Below, piece by piece: positions 1 through 10,696 of a stretch of DNA of 64,000 nt (the first letter of the stretch is position 1; the number at the start of each line of letters is the position of its first letter). The stretch covers positions 3,030,968-3,094,967 of the forward strand of contig OY725497.1 in the NCBI GenBank assembly GCA_963281255.1, given 5' to 3'. The notes under the pieces are model-generated. The model was given only the letters and a program-made list of their open reading frames with translations. It was not told the DNA's origin and ran no database searches. The DNA comes from Aphrocallistes beatrix. Its lineage: Eukaryota > Porifera > Hexactinellida > Sceptrulophora > Aphrocallistidae. The position numbers and the translations under genes were made by a program.

Positions 1-823
1 GGAGAACACATCCACCTGTATCAATTTCCCTCTACGAGGTCCATCGAATAGCAAGAGATGGCCACAATCGCATGGCAGACCCATGCAAGCACAAGTCGGA
101 TCGAGTTAAGGTCATCAAGTAGATGATGCCATCTTACCACACTCGTCTAGGCAGCTGCTACGAGGCAAGTCTATAAACACTGCTCAACATCCAACTCGGG
201 GAGAGATGAAGCGAGCAGTCACCTTCCTTACCAAGCCAACTACCCTGTAGAAGGGATTGGATGCGACTAACATCCAACCACAGACGAGCCTGACTAGCCT
301 CGTTCATGTATGAAGTACAGCAGAGAAGGTCAAGCCAGTAACTGAGTATACCCACCTGCATCCTACATGATCAGAATGCTGATAACGGTGAACAACATCA
401 GCCCGACAGCAACTTGCCTGAGTCACACACAACGAAAATGTTCAGCCTGTTCGTTTCCCTCCTAACGGTTTCACGGTCTTTTCACCCTCTTTTCAAAGTA
501 CTTTTCATCTTTCCCTCACGGTACTTGTTTACTATCGGGCTCGTGGTAGTATTTAGCTTTAAGTGGAGTCTACCACCCACTTTGGGCTGCAATCTCAAAC
601 AACCCGACTCATCAACGGCAACCGATTACACGCTCGCATCAGGCGCAACACGTTACACGGGGCTGTCACCCTCTCCGGCACACTATTCCAAGCGGACTTT
701 ACCTGATGGAGCTGTGCACAAGGTCACACATTCTAGACTACAATTCGCCAACTACACATAGTAGCCGGAGATTATCAGCTTGAGCTAGATCCCATTTCAT
801 TCGCCATTACTCTGGGAATGCTT

Positions 824-870
<47 letters not shown>

Positions 871-892
871 ATTCTTGCCTGATCTGAGGTCA
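1..892 (-). rRNA. 28S rRNA, 5' portion (cut by window edge)
   Basis: Read on the minus strand, this is the conserved 5' end of nuclear large-subunit rRNA. It starts near 892 with GACCTCAGATCAGGCAAG, followed by the AATTTAAGCATATTACTAAG block used as a universal 28S primer site, and runs into the D1/D2 region. The gene continues beyond the left edge. It is downstream of 18S and 5.8S in the usual 18S-ITS1-5.8S-ITS2-28S order. The 5' boundary was placed by the conserved motif and may be off by a few bases. Confidence 0.96.
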
Positions 893-1346
893 TTGATATG
901 ATTGTGTGTACATATTACTAGCAGGATTACACATTTGTTATGTAAATGCTATATGGCACACGTATGATAAACTACATACATAATTGTAGATTATCATAGC
1001 TCACTCACTCGAATGAAATTGCAAAACTCTTGTACTATCTTAGTGTGAAAGAAACGAGTCGTGTACTTGTCCAACAACTCGATAAGCAGTCACATAGTAC
1101 CAAAGTATGCAGCTTATGAGGAATGAAGTTCTCATTCGAGGCACACTATCTAGCAAACAAGCAACCCAGGAACAGAACGATAGCAAGTGCAACAAACACG
1201 AGCTATAATTATCCTGAATCCGGTTACAGAGCCGCCAGACAGGGATTACCTAGGCATCCTAGGGTGGACCTCAAAGACAATATACAAACACTATTTAACT
1301 ACGCAAAGGTAGAGAGCATAATGAATATATACAATTATATTGTATT
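893..1346 (-). other. ITS2 spacer
   Basis: Spacer between 5.8S and 28S, about 454 bp and AT-rich. An open frame crosses it and part of 5.8S but is not a gene. Confidence 0.85.
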
Positions 1347-1504
1347 AGGAAACGACCCTCAGACAGACATGCCTCGAGCAAGCTCAAAGCGCCATTCGCG
1401 TTAGAAAATTCAATGATTCACAGATTCTGCAATTCACACTACGTATCGCAGTTGGCTGCGTTCGTCATCGACACACGAGCCGAGAGATCCACCGTTAGAA
1501 GTTG
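1347..1504 (-). rRNA. 5.8S rRNA
   Basis: About 158 nt on the minus strand, the normal 5.8S length. It holds the near-universal core GATGAAGAACGCAGC (here GATGACGAACGCAGC) and the TGTGAATTGCAGAATC block, and it begins near AACTTCTAACGGTGGATC. One A-to-C difference in the GAAGAACGC core is visible (GACGAACGC). Such a change in a strongly conserved site could be real, a divergent rDNA copy, or an assembly error. Confidence 0.93.
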
Positions 1505-1885
1505 TCTCAATATCACATATCTCTCCATTTCACCCAATAATATCTATTCTAGTCATTAAGAACAAAAGTCACATAAAGCAACAACGGCAATGTAGAAAAA
1601 GGGTGACATATATAAGGCGGGCTAGGGGAAGAAATCGATCTTGGACCCAACCACATTAACCTACAAGGCCATTCATCCACACAGGAGAATCCCACCTGTA
1701 TAGGACCTTAAATATAGACACAGCCAATCTACTACAAAACCACCTCCATAATGCTGATGTTCAGGCAAGCAAAGTACTGCCTTCAAAAACAGCACTAAGG
1801 AGCGACATAAACAGTCCACATAGAGCAGGATAGGTAGTCAGTATACATGGATGCAGACTAGTACTACACTTCCATCGAACACAAT
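1505..1885 (-). other. ITS1 spacer
   Basis: Spacer between 18S and 5.8S, about 380 bp. No other feature seen. Confidence 0.85.
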
Positions 1886-1886
1886 G

Positions 1887-1942
<56 letters not shown>

Positions 1943-2027
1943 AATGATCAAGTTTGATCAACTTCTCAACCTCCGCACAGCCATTACTGGCCGTGCAGTG
2001 TCGATTCGAAGACCTCACTAAAACATT

Positions 2028-2073
<46 letters not shown>

Positions 2074-2563
2074 ATCAGCGCAAGTTAGATGACTTGCGCT
2101 TACTAGGAATTCCTCGTTCAAGATCAAAAATTGCAAGGATCTATCCCCAGCACGATCAAGTTTCACAAGATTACCCAGCGCCTTACGGCGAAGGTTAACA
2201 ACTTGTTGACTTGATCAGTGTAGCGCGCGTGCGGCCCAGAACATCTAAGGGCATCACAGACCTGTTATTGCCTCAAACTTCCTTTGATTAGGCAAGCCAA
2301 CTGTCCCTCTAAGAAGTCAAACACGCCGATCCGACCAACCCAGCTCCTGCCCGAGGACAAGAGACTGAGCGGCCGTGTGGATGACGCGACTAGTTAGTAG
2401 GCTAAGGTCTCGTTCGTTAACGGAATTAACCAGACAAATCACTCCACCAACTAAGAACGGCCATGCACCACCACCCATAGAATCAAGAAAGAGCTCTCAA
2501 TCTGTCAATCCTAACTATGTCCGGACCTGGTGAGGTTTCCCGTGTTGAGTCAAATTAAGCCGC

Positions 2564-2616
<53 letters not shown>

Positions 2617-2759
2617 TGACCATACTCCCCCCAGAACCCAAACACTCTTGATTTCTCGTAAGGTGCCAACGACGTCCAATTACACGAACGTACGCTGATC
2701 CCTAGTCGGCATTGTTTATGGTTAGGACTACGACGGTATCTGATCGTCTTCGAACCCCT

Positions 2760-2822
<63 letters not shown>

Positions 2823-3854
2823 GAAATCCAAGAATTTCACCTCTGACAATTAAATACGAATGCCCCCAACTGTCCCTATTAATCATTACTCTCTGCCTTC
2901 AAACCAACAAAATAGACACAGAGTCCTATTCCATTATTCCATGCTAATGTATTCAAGCGAGATCTGGCCTGCTTTGAACACTCTAATTTTTTCAAAGTAA
3001 ACACCTCGCATCCAAAGCCCATCCAGTAAAGGACAGACCTCGTCTCCGAGGGAGAAGAACGATCACATGCTACACACACGTGCAACACGGGCAGCAGGTT
3101 AGACACAAGGACCAACCGTACATACCAAGGCTAGTACAAACCACTAAAGGGCAGACCAACCCGACCGTTCCGAAATCCAACTACGAGCTTTTTAACTGCA
3201 ACAACTTTAATATACGCTATTGGAGCTGGAATTACCGCGGCTGCTGGCACCAGACTTGCCCTCCAATTGCTCCTCGTTAAGGTATTTACATTGTTCTCAT
3301 TCCAATTGCAGAACCAATGAAGGAACCGCATTGTTATTTATTGTCACTACCTCCCCAGGTCGGGATTGGGTAATTTGCGCGCCTGCTGCCATCCATAGAT
3401 GTGGTAGCCGTTTCTCAGGCTCCCTCTCCGGAATCGAACCCTAATTCTCCGTCACCCGTTACAACCATGGTAGGCCAATACCCTACCATCGACAGTTGAT
3501 AGGGCAGAAACTTGTATGAAGCGTCGCCAGCGCAAGGCCATGCGATCCGAAAAGTTAGCATGAATCACCAATCTAACCGCCACTCACGCAACCGTGAAGC
3601 CACGCAAGCAGCGCATTGGTTTTGGATCTAATAAATACATCCTATTCCGAATGCCCGAGAGCACCCAGTCAGGAATTCAAGCATGTATTAGCTCTATGTT
3701 ACTACGGTTATCCATGTAGTTCAAATACCATCAAAGAAACTAGAACTGATTTAATGAGCCATTCGCAGTTTCATCTAGAACCAGATTTATACTTAGACAT
3801 GCATGGCTTAATCTTTGAGACAAGCATATGACTACTGGCAGGATCAACCAGGTA
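1886..3854 (-). rRNA. 18S rRNA
   Basis: Complete small-subunit rRNA on the minus strand. The 5' end TACCTGGTTGATCCTGCCAG is at 3854-3835 and the 3' end GGTGAACCTGCGGAAGGATC lies near 1890. The conserved CAGCCGCGGTAATTCC-type segment, the GAATTGACGGAAGGGCAC segment and the TTGTACACACCGCCCGTC segment are all present. The length, about 1969 nt, exceeds the typical 1.8 kb of animals. Part of the excess is an enlarged stretch around 2990-3130, in the V4 area between the 530 loop and GTTTACTTTGAAAAAATTAG. Several open frames lie inside this gene and are not proteins. Confidence 0.96.
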
Positions 3855-5189
3855 GCAGAGTAAATAATTCAAAGAATTATTTCTTTCCATCGTGTTAATG
3901 TGTGCAGACTGAATCCAAATGAAATATTTTTTAAATACAAATTGCTCAAAGGACACAATAGATCTATGTATAGAAAAAAATCTATGATTTAGAAACACCT
4001 TTGCTCACAAATCTCTGATTTAAAAGATTATCACAAAAGTGAATAACCTTCTCTTTCAGAATAAGTTCCACACTCGTAAATATGAAGCGCCAACAGCTTC
4101 TCGCAAAACCCACATTTCAAAAGTTACTTTTAAAAACAAGTAGCTCTAAGAAATATCATATATAATTAAGAAGTAAATTCTCTTCAAAAGAAGCACACAC
4201 AGGGCAACAAGAATATCATCTACACATAGCCAACTCAAATTTGTATGACAAACATTGAAAACTCACAAATCACACGAGACAAGAATATCATGAAATATAC
4301 GCTTCTTAAGCAATTCGTTGGACAGATAAAGCAATACCTTCCATTTGATCATACTCAAGTTGCAGTAATTTCAATGATCTACTTGCACAACCAGTCTTTC
4401 GCTTCACTTTTTTCTCCCTCTCATATAGCTTCAAAAATACTTATTTCTATCGCTTTGATTTCAAATCAATTTTCTGCTCTATTTCTTCTCTTTTTAAGTT
4501 TTCACTGCTTCATTATTCTTTTATAGGATCTATGATGCTATATTATGTGATTTTCTTGTTCTTGTTTCTGGTTGCTCGAAACTTTTCCAACTTTCGGGCC
4601 CTATTAATATTAATGGTACACTATTGTTATATACACATTATTATGCTGGATTAATGAGGATGACGTCAGGATGAGACTGCAAAACAAAATCCATGTTTTT
4701 CATAATGACAAGTGTGCCTATGTTCAGAATTGTAAGATGTAGGATTAATATAATGAGCAATAAAATGTTCAATATAGATCAATATTGTGTTAACATTATT
4801 ATCATGACGTCATGATGGATGATGACTCAGCAAAAATCGAAAATCAGCGCCATCATTTCTTAATTATATTTGTATTCAGCCGATTTTATGAGATAATGGT
4901 GAACATTTGATTCCTCTAAATATACGCCTCTAAAACAATATAATGCTAACTAACACCATCATCATAACGCCATCGTCAATCTGAAATAGACTTAATCTGC
5001 ATTTTTTATCGTATCAGCTTGAGAAAAGTATTAAAGGTGTATTTTAACGACAGTCGACTCAGTTTAATAAGACCATCGCTCAATCAGCCCAACCGCCTGA
5101 TTGGACCACATTTTGGGCAGTAAATTCTTAAAAGTATATTGGCTTAGCTTTTAGGCTATTTAATGCTATATTTATCATTAAGACTTCAA
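3855..5189. other. rDNA upstream spacer / 5' ETS region
   Basis: Sequence immediately upstream of 18S in transcription direction, so it should contain the 5' external transcribed spacer and perhaps the Pol I start. It is AT-rich with pyrimidine-rich tracts. No tandem enhancer repeats, Pol I start or second rRNA copy can be recognised. The point where rDNA ends and ordinary repeat-rich DNA begins is not visible. A 93-codon open frame at 4245-4526 is not supported as a gene. A stretch from about 5045 resembles one end of the CAGTCGACTCCGC TIR family listed at 14580. Confidence 0.5.
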
Positions 5190-5194
5190 TTTCG

Positions 5195-5515
5195 TGTTAC
5201 TACACCGTAATATTTTCCATTCAAAGTTATGATACTGATTATCCTAGTCATAGCTTGTTTTCCTGTAACAAATAGACTAAAATTGGCTTCAAATTCATTT
5301 TATTTCCATTCAAATTACTCATCTTAAGTTTTCATCTTAATTATCCTTCCTGAAGGTAAATATTTCAACATTTGCTACCCTGTGCCTCATAACAGAGCCA
5401 TATCCATTATATATGATAGCGTTAGTGGTATATAGTGCCACAGGGTGAGAATATTTATTCAGGAATATTGTGATGTACGAATACTATTATAAATATTTTT
5501 CGCCGGGTAATGTAC
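5195..5515. repeat. Degenerate mariner-type foldback element (family C)
   Basis: It contains the core CCATTATATATGATAGCG and the right end GATGTACGAATAC...CCGGGTAATGTA, which match the better-preserved copies at 39672-40136 and 60281-60731. Ends are eroded and bounds approximate. Confidence 0.4.
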
Positions 5516-5637
5516 TCTTAAATCTAAAGGCTTAAGTGAAGTAGATAATATTAATTTTGGACATCATTCAGAAAAATAGTATTTGCTTTTAATAATAAAT
5601 TATCCTTAATTTTAAAACTCCATTAATGTTTGTGTAT

Positions 5638-6076
5638 ATATAAGCGCGCATCGCTTGCTCGCGCTGCACGGCTGGGGGACACTTTGTGTCCGCCCGCCGG
5701 AGGCGACATTTGGACACCTATGCTCACATCGATTAATTATAAGATAGATATCATCTCTAAATACGTCTGTCTTACTGTTATAGCTGATATATCACTCGAA
5801 AAATCACCAAATTTGTCAATTACTCAATTTTTGATGCCTAATGATGACGTCATTGTAACCTTTTTTTATAATTTCAGTTTTTGACTATAACTCAGTCATT
5901 TTAGGTCATAAAAGGCTTAAATTGACTCATCACTCTGTTATGACGTATCATCATTACGCATCAAAATTGACAAATTGACAGATTTGGTGATTTTTCGAGT
6001 GATATCGATTATAGCAGCAAGACGGACCTATTTTGAGATGCTATCTACCTTATAATTAATCAATGTGAGCCTAGGC
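5638..6076. repeat. Family A dispersed repeat, inverted dimer
   Basis: The left half reads from the AAGCGCGC...GCTTGC end inward to a TGACGTCAT site near 5848. The right half then reads back in the opposite direction (GTGATTTTTCGAGTGATATCGAT, then AATTAATCAATGTGAGCC). Two partial copies therefore lie head to head. Family A is described under the 40937-41421 copy. Confidence 0.7.
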
Positions 6077-7149
6077 TTTAGAAGATTTTCTCTAAGCTAA
6101 TATAGATTATACATAATTACGATCAGTAGGCTATCTCTGTTACGCAAATTATCATTGCAAGAACATTGATCTACATAAATTTATTCATCAAATCGGTTAC
6201 TGAGATCGTATATTTACTACCACCAAAATAATATGAGTTATTTTCCTCTCAAAGGAAGCTATATTTTGTTCCTATTTCTGGTCCGGCAACGAAAATTCTT
6301 AATAAAATAGTGATAAAGCAAAATTGTTGCTTTGCAATGCATGTAATACAAATTCCACGGAAAAGTCTTAAATTATATAGGGGTGATTTCTCAAGTGAAC
6401 AGACACTCGATCAATTTTTTAAATCTATTTTGACATTATTGTTTTATAATTATTATTTTACTTGTAATATCAAAACTCTTGCCCCTGATGAAACCTTTCT
6501 TATAGAATTTGTGTTACAGTTCTGGCAAAATTCAATTTTCTTTACCACTGTATCAAACATTATTTTTTTCCAAAAAACACATAGTTTGCTCATGCTGGTT
6601 TCATATTGAAACTCTTTCTCCAAATAGTCTTTCTCCATATAGTTTACAGGTGTATATTGGAGTTTTTAGCAATGCTGATGCAGAATGAATTTCATTTGTT
6701 GTTCCATCTCATTTTGGAAACTTTAAGATATTTTGTAGGTTTTTTCTACCTATTTCCTACCCTGTAATTCCATAAAATCACATATCTATATATTCACGTA
6801 GTGCAGATTCCTTGTCTTCTTCTCCAGTGATGATGAATTGTAAGGCTCAAAAAAACCAGTTACCATCGCCTATAAAATGCTTTATTCAGGATGGTTGCAG
6901 AAAAGCTGTAAATTTTAGATCTTGCACTTGACCCATTGGTGATGACTTATTCTTATACTTCAAGACTCCACCAGAAGCATTGCATATGTTTATTTGCCAT
7001 CCTTTGTCCTGTGGGTGAAATATAAAGTTTTTAACTTGTTGTGTTTAATTCAAGTGGTATTAGTTCTTGGTTATTGTTTTCGATCAATTTTGTTTTCTTT
7101 GCTAGTAATTCTGTTTTAAGGATACCGCCCGTGAAAAATCCTTAGGTTT
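6077..7149. other. AT-rich stretch without a supported gene
   Basis: No conserved coding segment, RNA gene or clear repeat recognised. Two overlapping open frames at 6310-6638 lack any recognisable domain and look like chance. Confidence 0.5.
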
Positions 7150-7640
7150 GTCTTACAGCAGCCTGCCCATAGGCGTAGGAGTAGGGGCGGCAGGCCCGGC
7201 TTTGGCCGGACTTCTTTTTTAGCCGGTCCGGCGGGTCCGGTTTTTGGCCGGACCATGAATTTTGCTATTTGCTGACTTATAAGTTTGTACTATTGCATTC
7301 CAATGTATGTATATCTTTTGTCTGACCTTATTTATCAAGTTTGCTAGCTGAATTATATCTCTCAATGGCATCTAATAAATTTTGTAGTAGCGAACACCGA
7401 ATGGATATTTTTGGTACATTTTCAAGTCAAGACATGTAACTTAGTATGTATTTATATAATCAATAATGTGATTATTTCTCTAATATTATTAATTTTATTT
7501 TTATTGGACAAATGATATAGCAAAATTCCGAGTCGAACTCATGGTTTACATGTTTTTAGCCGGACCACTTTTTGAGGGTTTACATGTTTTTAGCCGGACC
7601 ACTTTTTGAGTCAGTGCTACGCCACTGGGCCTCTAATCCC
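7150..7640. repeat. GGCCGGAC-rich short TIR element
   Basis: Both ends carry GCCGGAC motifs in inverted orientation: CCCATAGGCGTAGGAG near 7167 on the left, and GTGCTACGCCACTGGG near 7614 on the right. The tract AGCCGGACCACTTTTTGAG is repeated twice near 7560 and 7590. It is related to the small element at 46329-46487 and to fragments near 30782 and 43000. No target duplication is clear, so bounds are approximate. Confidence 0.5.
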
Positions 7641-7929
7641 GAATATTTTGAACCAATTGGGAAATATAATTCATGCTCCTAGCACTACAAAGTATAATTC
7701 ATCGGTTTAGAATGAATAAAGAGCTTCTAAAAAGTATATTTCTTTTCTATGTCAAGCGATGTTTTTCGAGGGCGGTATCCTTAACAGACTCCTTTATAAC
7801 TGGTTTGAGTTGGGTGGAATTAAAAATTTGAGACCATCTAATTTATATGTACCCTTTTCCAAAACTTCTATGCTAATTCTCTTCCCTATCCAAACAGATT
7901 CAAGCAGGATTTCATCCAGGTTTCCAAGT

Positions 7930-8118
7930 CATACGCCTAAATGGACGCTACCATTTTTCTACGCGCCTAGACTCATTTTTATATAGCATTTTTATATATG
8001 TTTTATGCCGCGCACCTAAGTAGGCGTATGCCGCACGCCTAGCCTCAAAAAAATCATACGCCTAATTATGATCCATGGGATCAAATACGCGCCTCTAGGC
8101 GGGCCCAGTACGCTTGGA
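7930..8118. repeat. ACGCCTAA-type dispersed repeat
   Basis: Multiple short TACGCCTA / TAGGCGTA motifs in both orientations, ending in TACGCGCCTCTAGGCG. Similar sequence lies at about 40420-40570 and 42060-42125 (CGCTCCTAAACACTTT followed by GGAGCGTCTCGCG), so this is a dispersed non-coding family. Confidence 0.5.
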
Positions 8119-8300
8119 TGAAAGCCTGGATTCAAGCTTTCCACCCTTCATGTATTGCGCCGACAGTTTTTATACCATACAAGCTCACTTATTTATACTT
8201 GGGACATTGGTATTAGGAATCGTATCGTTGTTTTTGTATTTGCTGAGCGATATTAAGGTTGCATTTTGCAGTCATCCTGAATGAGTTTAGATTTCTTAGC

Positions 8301-8500
8301 NNNNNNNNNNNNNNNNNNNNNNNNNNNNNNNNNNNNNNNNNNNNNNNNNNNNNNNNNNNNNNNNNNNNNNNNNNNNNNNNNNNNNNNNNNNNNNNNNNNN
8401 NNNNNNNNNNNNNNNNNNNNNNNNNNNNNNNNNNNNNNNNNNNNNNNNNNNNNNNNNNNNNNNNNNNNNNNNNNNNNNNNNNNNNNNNNNNNNNNNNNNN
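8301..8500. other. Assembly gap of exactly 200 N
   Basis: Run of 200 N, a placeholder. Open frames that cross it are meaningless. The right flank is inside a family A copy. Confidence 0.99.
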
Positions 8501-8791
8501 ATTACAAAGTGATGAGTCATCATTTTTTGATGATAGTTGCATCATATGTGAGGTATGTGAGTATACATATTCTATTAAAATTTCAGCCTTCTATCTCCTA
8601 TAATGGCTGAGTTATGGTCGAATAACTGTGTTGCTTAACTTTTAAAAATGTGACAATGACGTCATAATTCCATGATGAGTCGACATTTTCGTCTGAGCTC
8701 AGAACTTACTGGAGCCATAGCCAAAAGACTCCCACATGCCAAAAATCAGCTTTCTACGCCTGGCAGTTTCTTCAATCAATTCGTTACAGAT
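8501..8791 (-). repeat. Family A copy, left part hidden by the gap
   Basis: Minus-oriented copy from the GATGAGTCATCA block to the AATTCGTTACA terminus. It is followed by a TA tract and the motif AATCGAGTTTTAATAGTAAG, which recurs next to other copies. Confidence 0.85.
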
Positions 8792-8961
8792 ATATATACA
8801 TACACAATAATCGAGTTTTAATAGTAAGGATAATTTTCGATTAGAAAGGCGTAGTTCATTAATCACTTTCCAATAATTCCACCATTAAGTTTAACACATG
8901 TTTAACCCTTCTCAGGCATACTGCTAACAAGGTTATCTAGAATATCGGGGGTTATCTGCGT

Positions 8962-9384
8962 CTATGCGAATTTCAGCTGTTTTTCAAGAACTTTTAGATT
9001 CGTTGCCTCCTCTATGTCATCGACTCCGCTCTGCACAATAGCCCAGAAATTCTCGATTGGATTCAAGTCTGAGGAGTTGGCAGGCCAGGTACCTTTCGTC
9101 CAGAATCCTTCTAGATGTTGTTTGCCCCAATTTTGTGTCCCTATAGCCTTGTGAGCAGGAGCTTCATTTTGTTGGAAAATGTATTCGGACATGAAAAATA
9201 CGAGTTTTCTTGTCAAAACTAACCCATTTTTTCGTTTTTTAAGTGAGGACATCAGTGATTGATTAAAGAATACTATCGGTGCTAAAAGCTATAAGAGACT
9301 TCTCATGCCAAGATTGTTCCCAAAACAAAAAGAAAACCGATTGACCTTCTGTAATAGGGCATCAATTTTGTTACACCCTGTATA
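8962..9384 (-). pseudogene. Tc1/mariner-type transposase remnant with one TIR
   Basis: On the minus strand about 96 residues survive, with FQQNEAPAHKA (the catalytic second Asp of the usual FQQDNAPAH block is replaced by Glu) and WPANSSDLNPIENFWA, the signature around the third catalytic residue of IS630/Tc1/mariner DDE transposases. The terminal inverted repeat TACAGGGTGTAACAAAATTG lies at about 9384-9365. Only about 110 bp separates that TIR from the surviving frame, so the N-terminal helix-turn-helix half is deleted. The other TIR was not found. The element is dead. Confidence 0.85.
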
Positions 9385-9392
9385 TATATATA

Positions 9393-9582
9393 TGTAACGA
9401 ATTGATTGAAGATACTGCCAGGCGCAGAAAGCTGATTTTTGGCATGTGGGAGTCTTTTAGCTATGGCTCCAGTAATGATGACTCATCACTCTGTTATGAC
9501 GTAATCATTACGCATCAAAAATGTTAAAATTAACAAATTTGGTGATTCTTCGAGTGATATCGATTACAACAGTAGGACAGAC
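9393..9582 (+). repeat. Family A copy, 5' segment
   Basis: It starts TGTAACGAATTGATTGAAG directly after a TA tract and runs to CAGTAGGACAGAC, where the foldback element at 9583 interrupts it. The remainder of the copy is not found after the foldback, which is itself truncated. Confidence 0.9.
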
Positions 9583-10212
9583 CATAGCCTACTGTATATA
9601 AGGCCTCACAGTAACTTGCGGATTTGGGACTAGGGATGCGGAGGAAGACCGTTGAACTAATACATAAGCTGCCTTAAATCATTTACAAAGCACAATAGAG
9701 CTTAGGAATGTATTATCAGCATATATAAATATGGTGTCAAAGTACTCATATCCGTTGTTAAAAATTTGATTAGTCACCATATGGTTGCGCAATAGGTTAT
9801 ATTTGTGACAAATTTTGGGATTTTCAGAGGCCGTTTAGGGGCACCTCTAAGTGTTTTTATTGTGAAATTTTTCGCATAGAACTGAGATGTGAATGGGTTA
9901 ATACGAAAAATTTGGAATTTTTTCATGGAATGTTGATACATTCCAGTGTTGCTATGGAAACGTGTTTTGGTCAGTTGGCGTTATATCTTGAAAACTGCAA
10001 TGGCTACACATTCAAATGTAATTCCATTTGATAGCGATTATACTACTTCCTATTAAGTGATAATATAATTTCGACCTCTAAATTCAATAGTTTATGAGAT
10101 ATTCGACAATGTACCATATTGGTCACATTTGATAATTTGTCGAATATCTCATAAACTATTGAATTTAGAGGTCGAAATTATATTATCACTTAATAGGAAG
10201 TAGTATAATCGC
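9583..10212. mobile_element. Foldback element (family B), right arm truncated
   Basis: The left arm starts CATAGCCTACTGTATA. The sequence at about 10015-10115 is followed by its own reverse complement at about 10130-10212 (CTCATAAACTATTGAATTTAG in both senses), so the tip of a very large hairpin is intact while most of the right arm is missing. It matches the complete copy at 15609-16678 and sits at the same internal position of family A. No coding capacity. Confidence 0.85.
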
Positions 10213-10254
10213 TGGGTTAAACGAGCTTTAGCTCCAAACGAAAGTAGAAGTTAA

Positions 10255-10490
10255 TGTTTTAATCTCCGCTGACTTTCATCTATGGGGCATTGCTCAACGT
10301 GCAGAAATTGCTTGTGCAGACGTCACATTTGACGACTTTGTGGCAATAGACGATGAAGCCCTAACCGGTGCTGCTGCTGCAGGTCAAGCTGTAGATAATT
10401 TACTAGATACTGTTCTGCCTTCTAATGAAGCAGCTGACGAGGAGAGTAGTAATGAGGAATGTAATAACCAAATAACCAATAACCAAATGG
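10255..10490 (+). pseudogene. Possible pogo/Tigger-type transposase C-terminal remnant
   Basis: One frame reads a short acidic segment, TFDDFVAIDDEAL...AVDNLL, that resembles the acidic C-terminus of DDE_1 (pogo/Tigger/jerky) transposases. Nothing of the catalytic core remains nearby. This is a resemblance only and could be chance. Confidence 0.35.
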
Positions 10491-10660
10491 AATAACCAAA
10501 AACTCAGACGTTCACTGTCAAGCTGTATTAAATGCTCAGGAATACTGCATAGATACACAGCTTAGTCTCCTGTCACAGGAACAATTACCAGCTATTTCAA
10601 GCCCACAGAAAGTACATTAAAATAATTATTCAAATCATATACATCACCATATCATATATC

Positions 10661-10696
10661 ACAAGCGCGCTTCGCTTGCTTGCGCTGTGCGGCTGG
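10661..10696 (-). repeat. Family A terminal fragment
   Basis: ACAAGCGCGCTTCGCTTGC, the GC-rich end of family A, abuts the integrase frame directly, so the apparent N-terminus of that frame is repeat sequence. Confidence 0.8.

Noticed and set aside
158-3831. Open frames of 60-115 codons in the rRNA unit
   Set aside because: They lie in 28S, 5.8S, ITS and 18S sequence, and the rRNA identity is certain.
4245-4526. 93-codon frame in the rDNA upstream spacer
   Set aside because: No domain and hydrophobic low-complexity end; chance frame in AT-rich spacer.
8213-8610. Frames crossing the first N gap
   Set aside because: Most of their length is unknown sequence.
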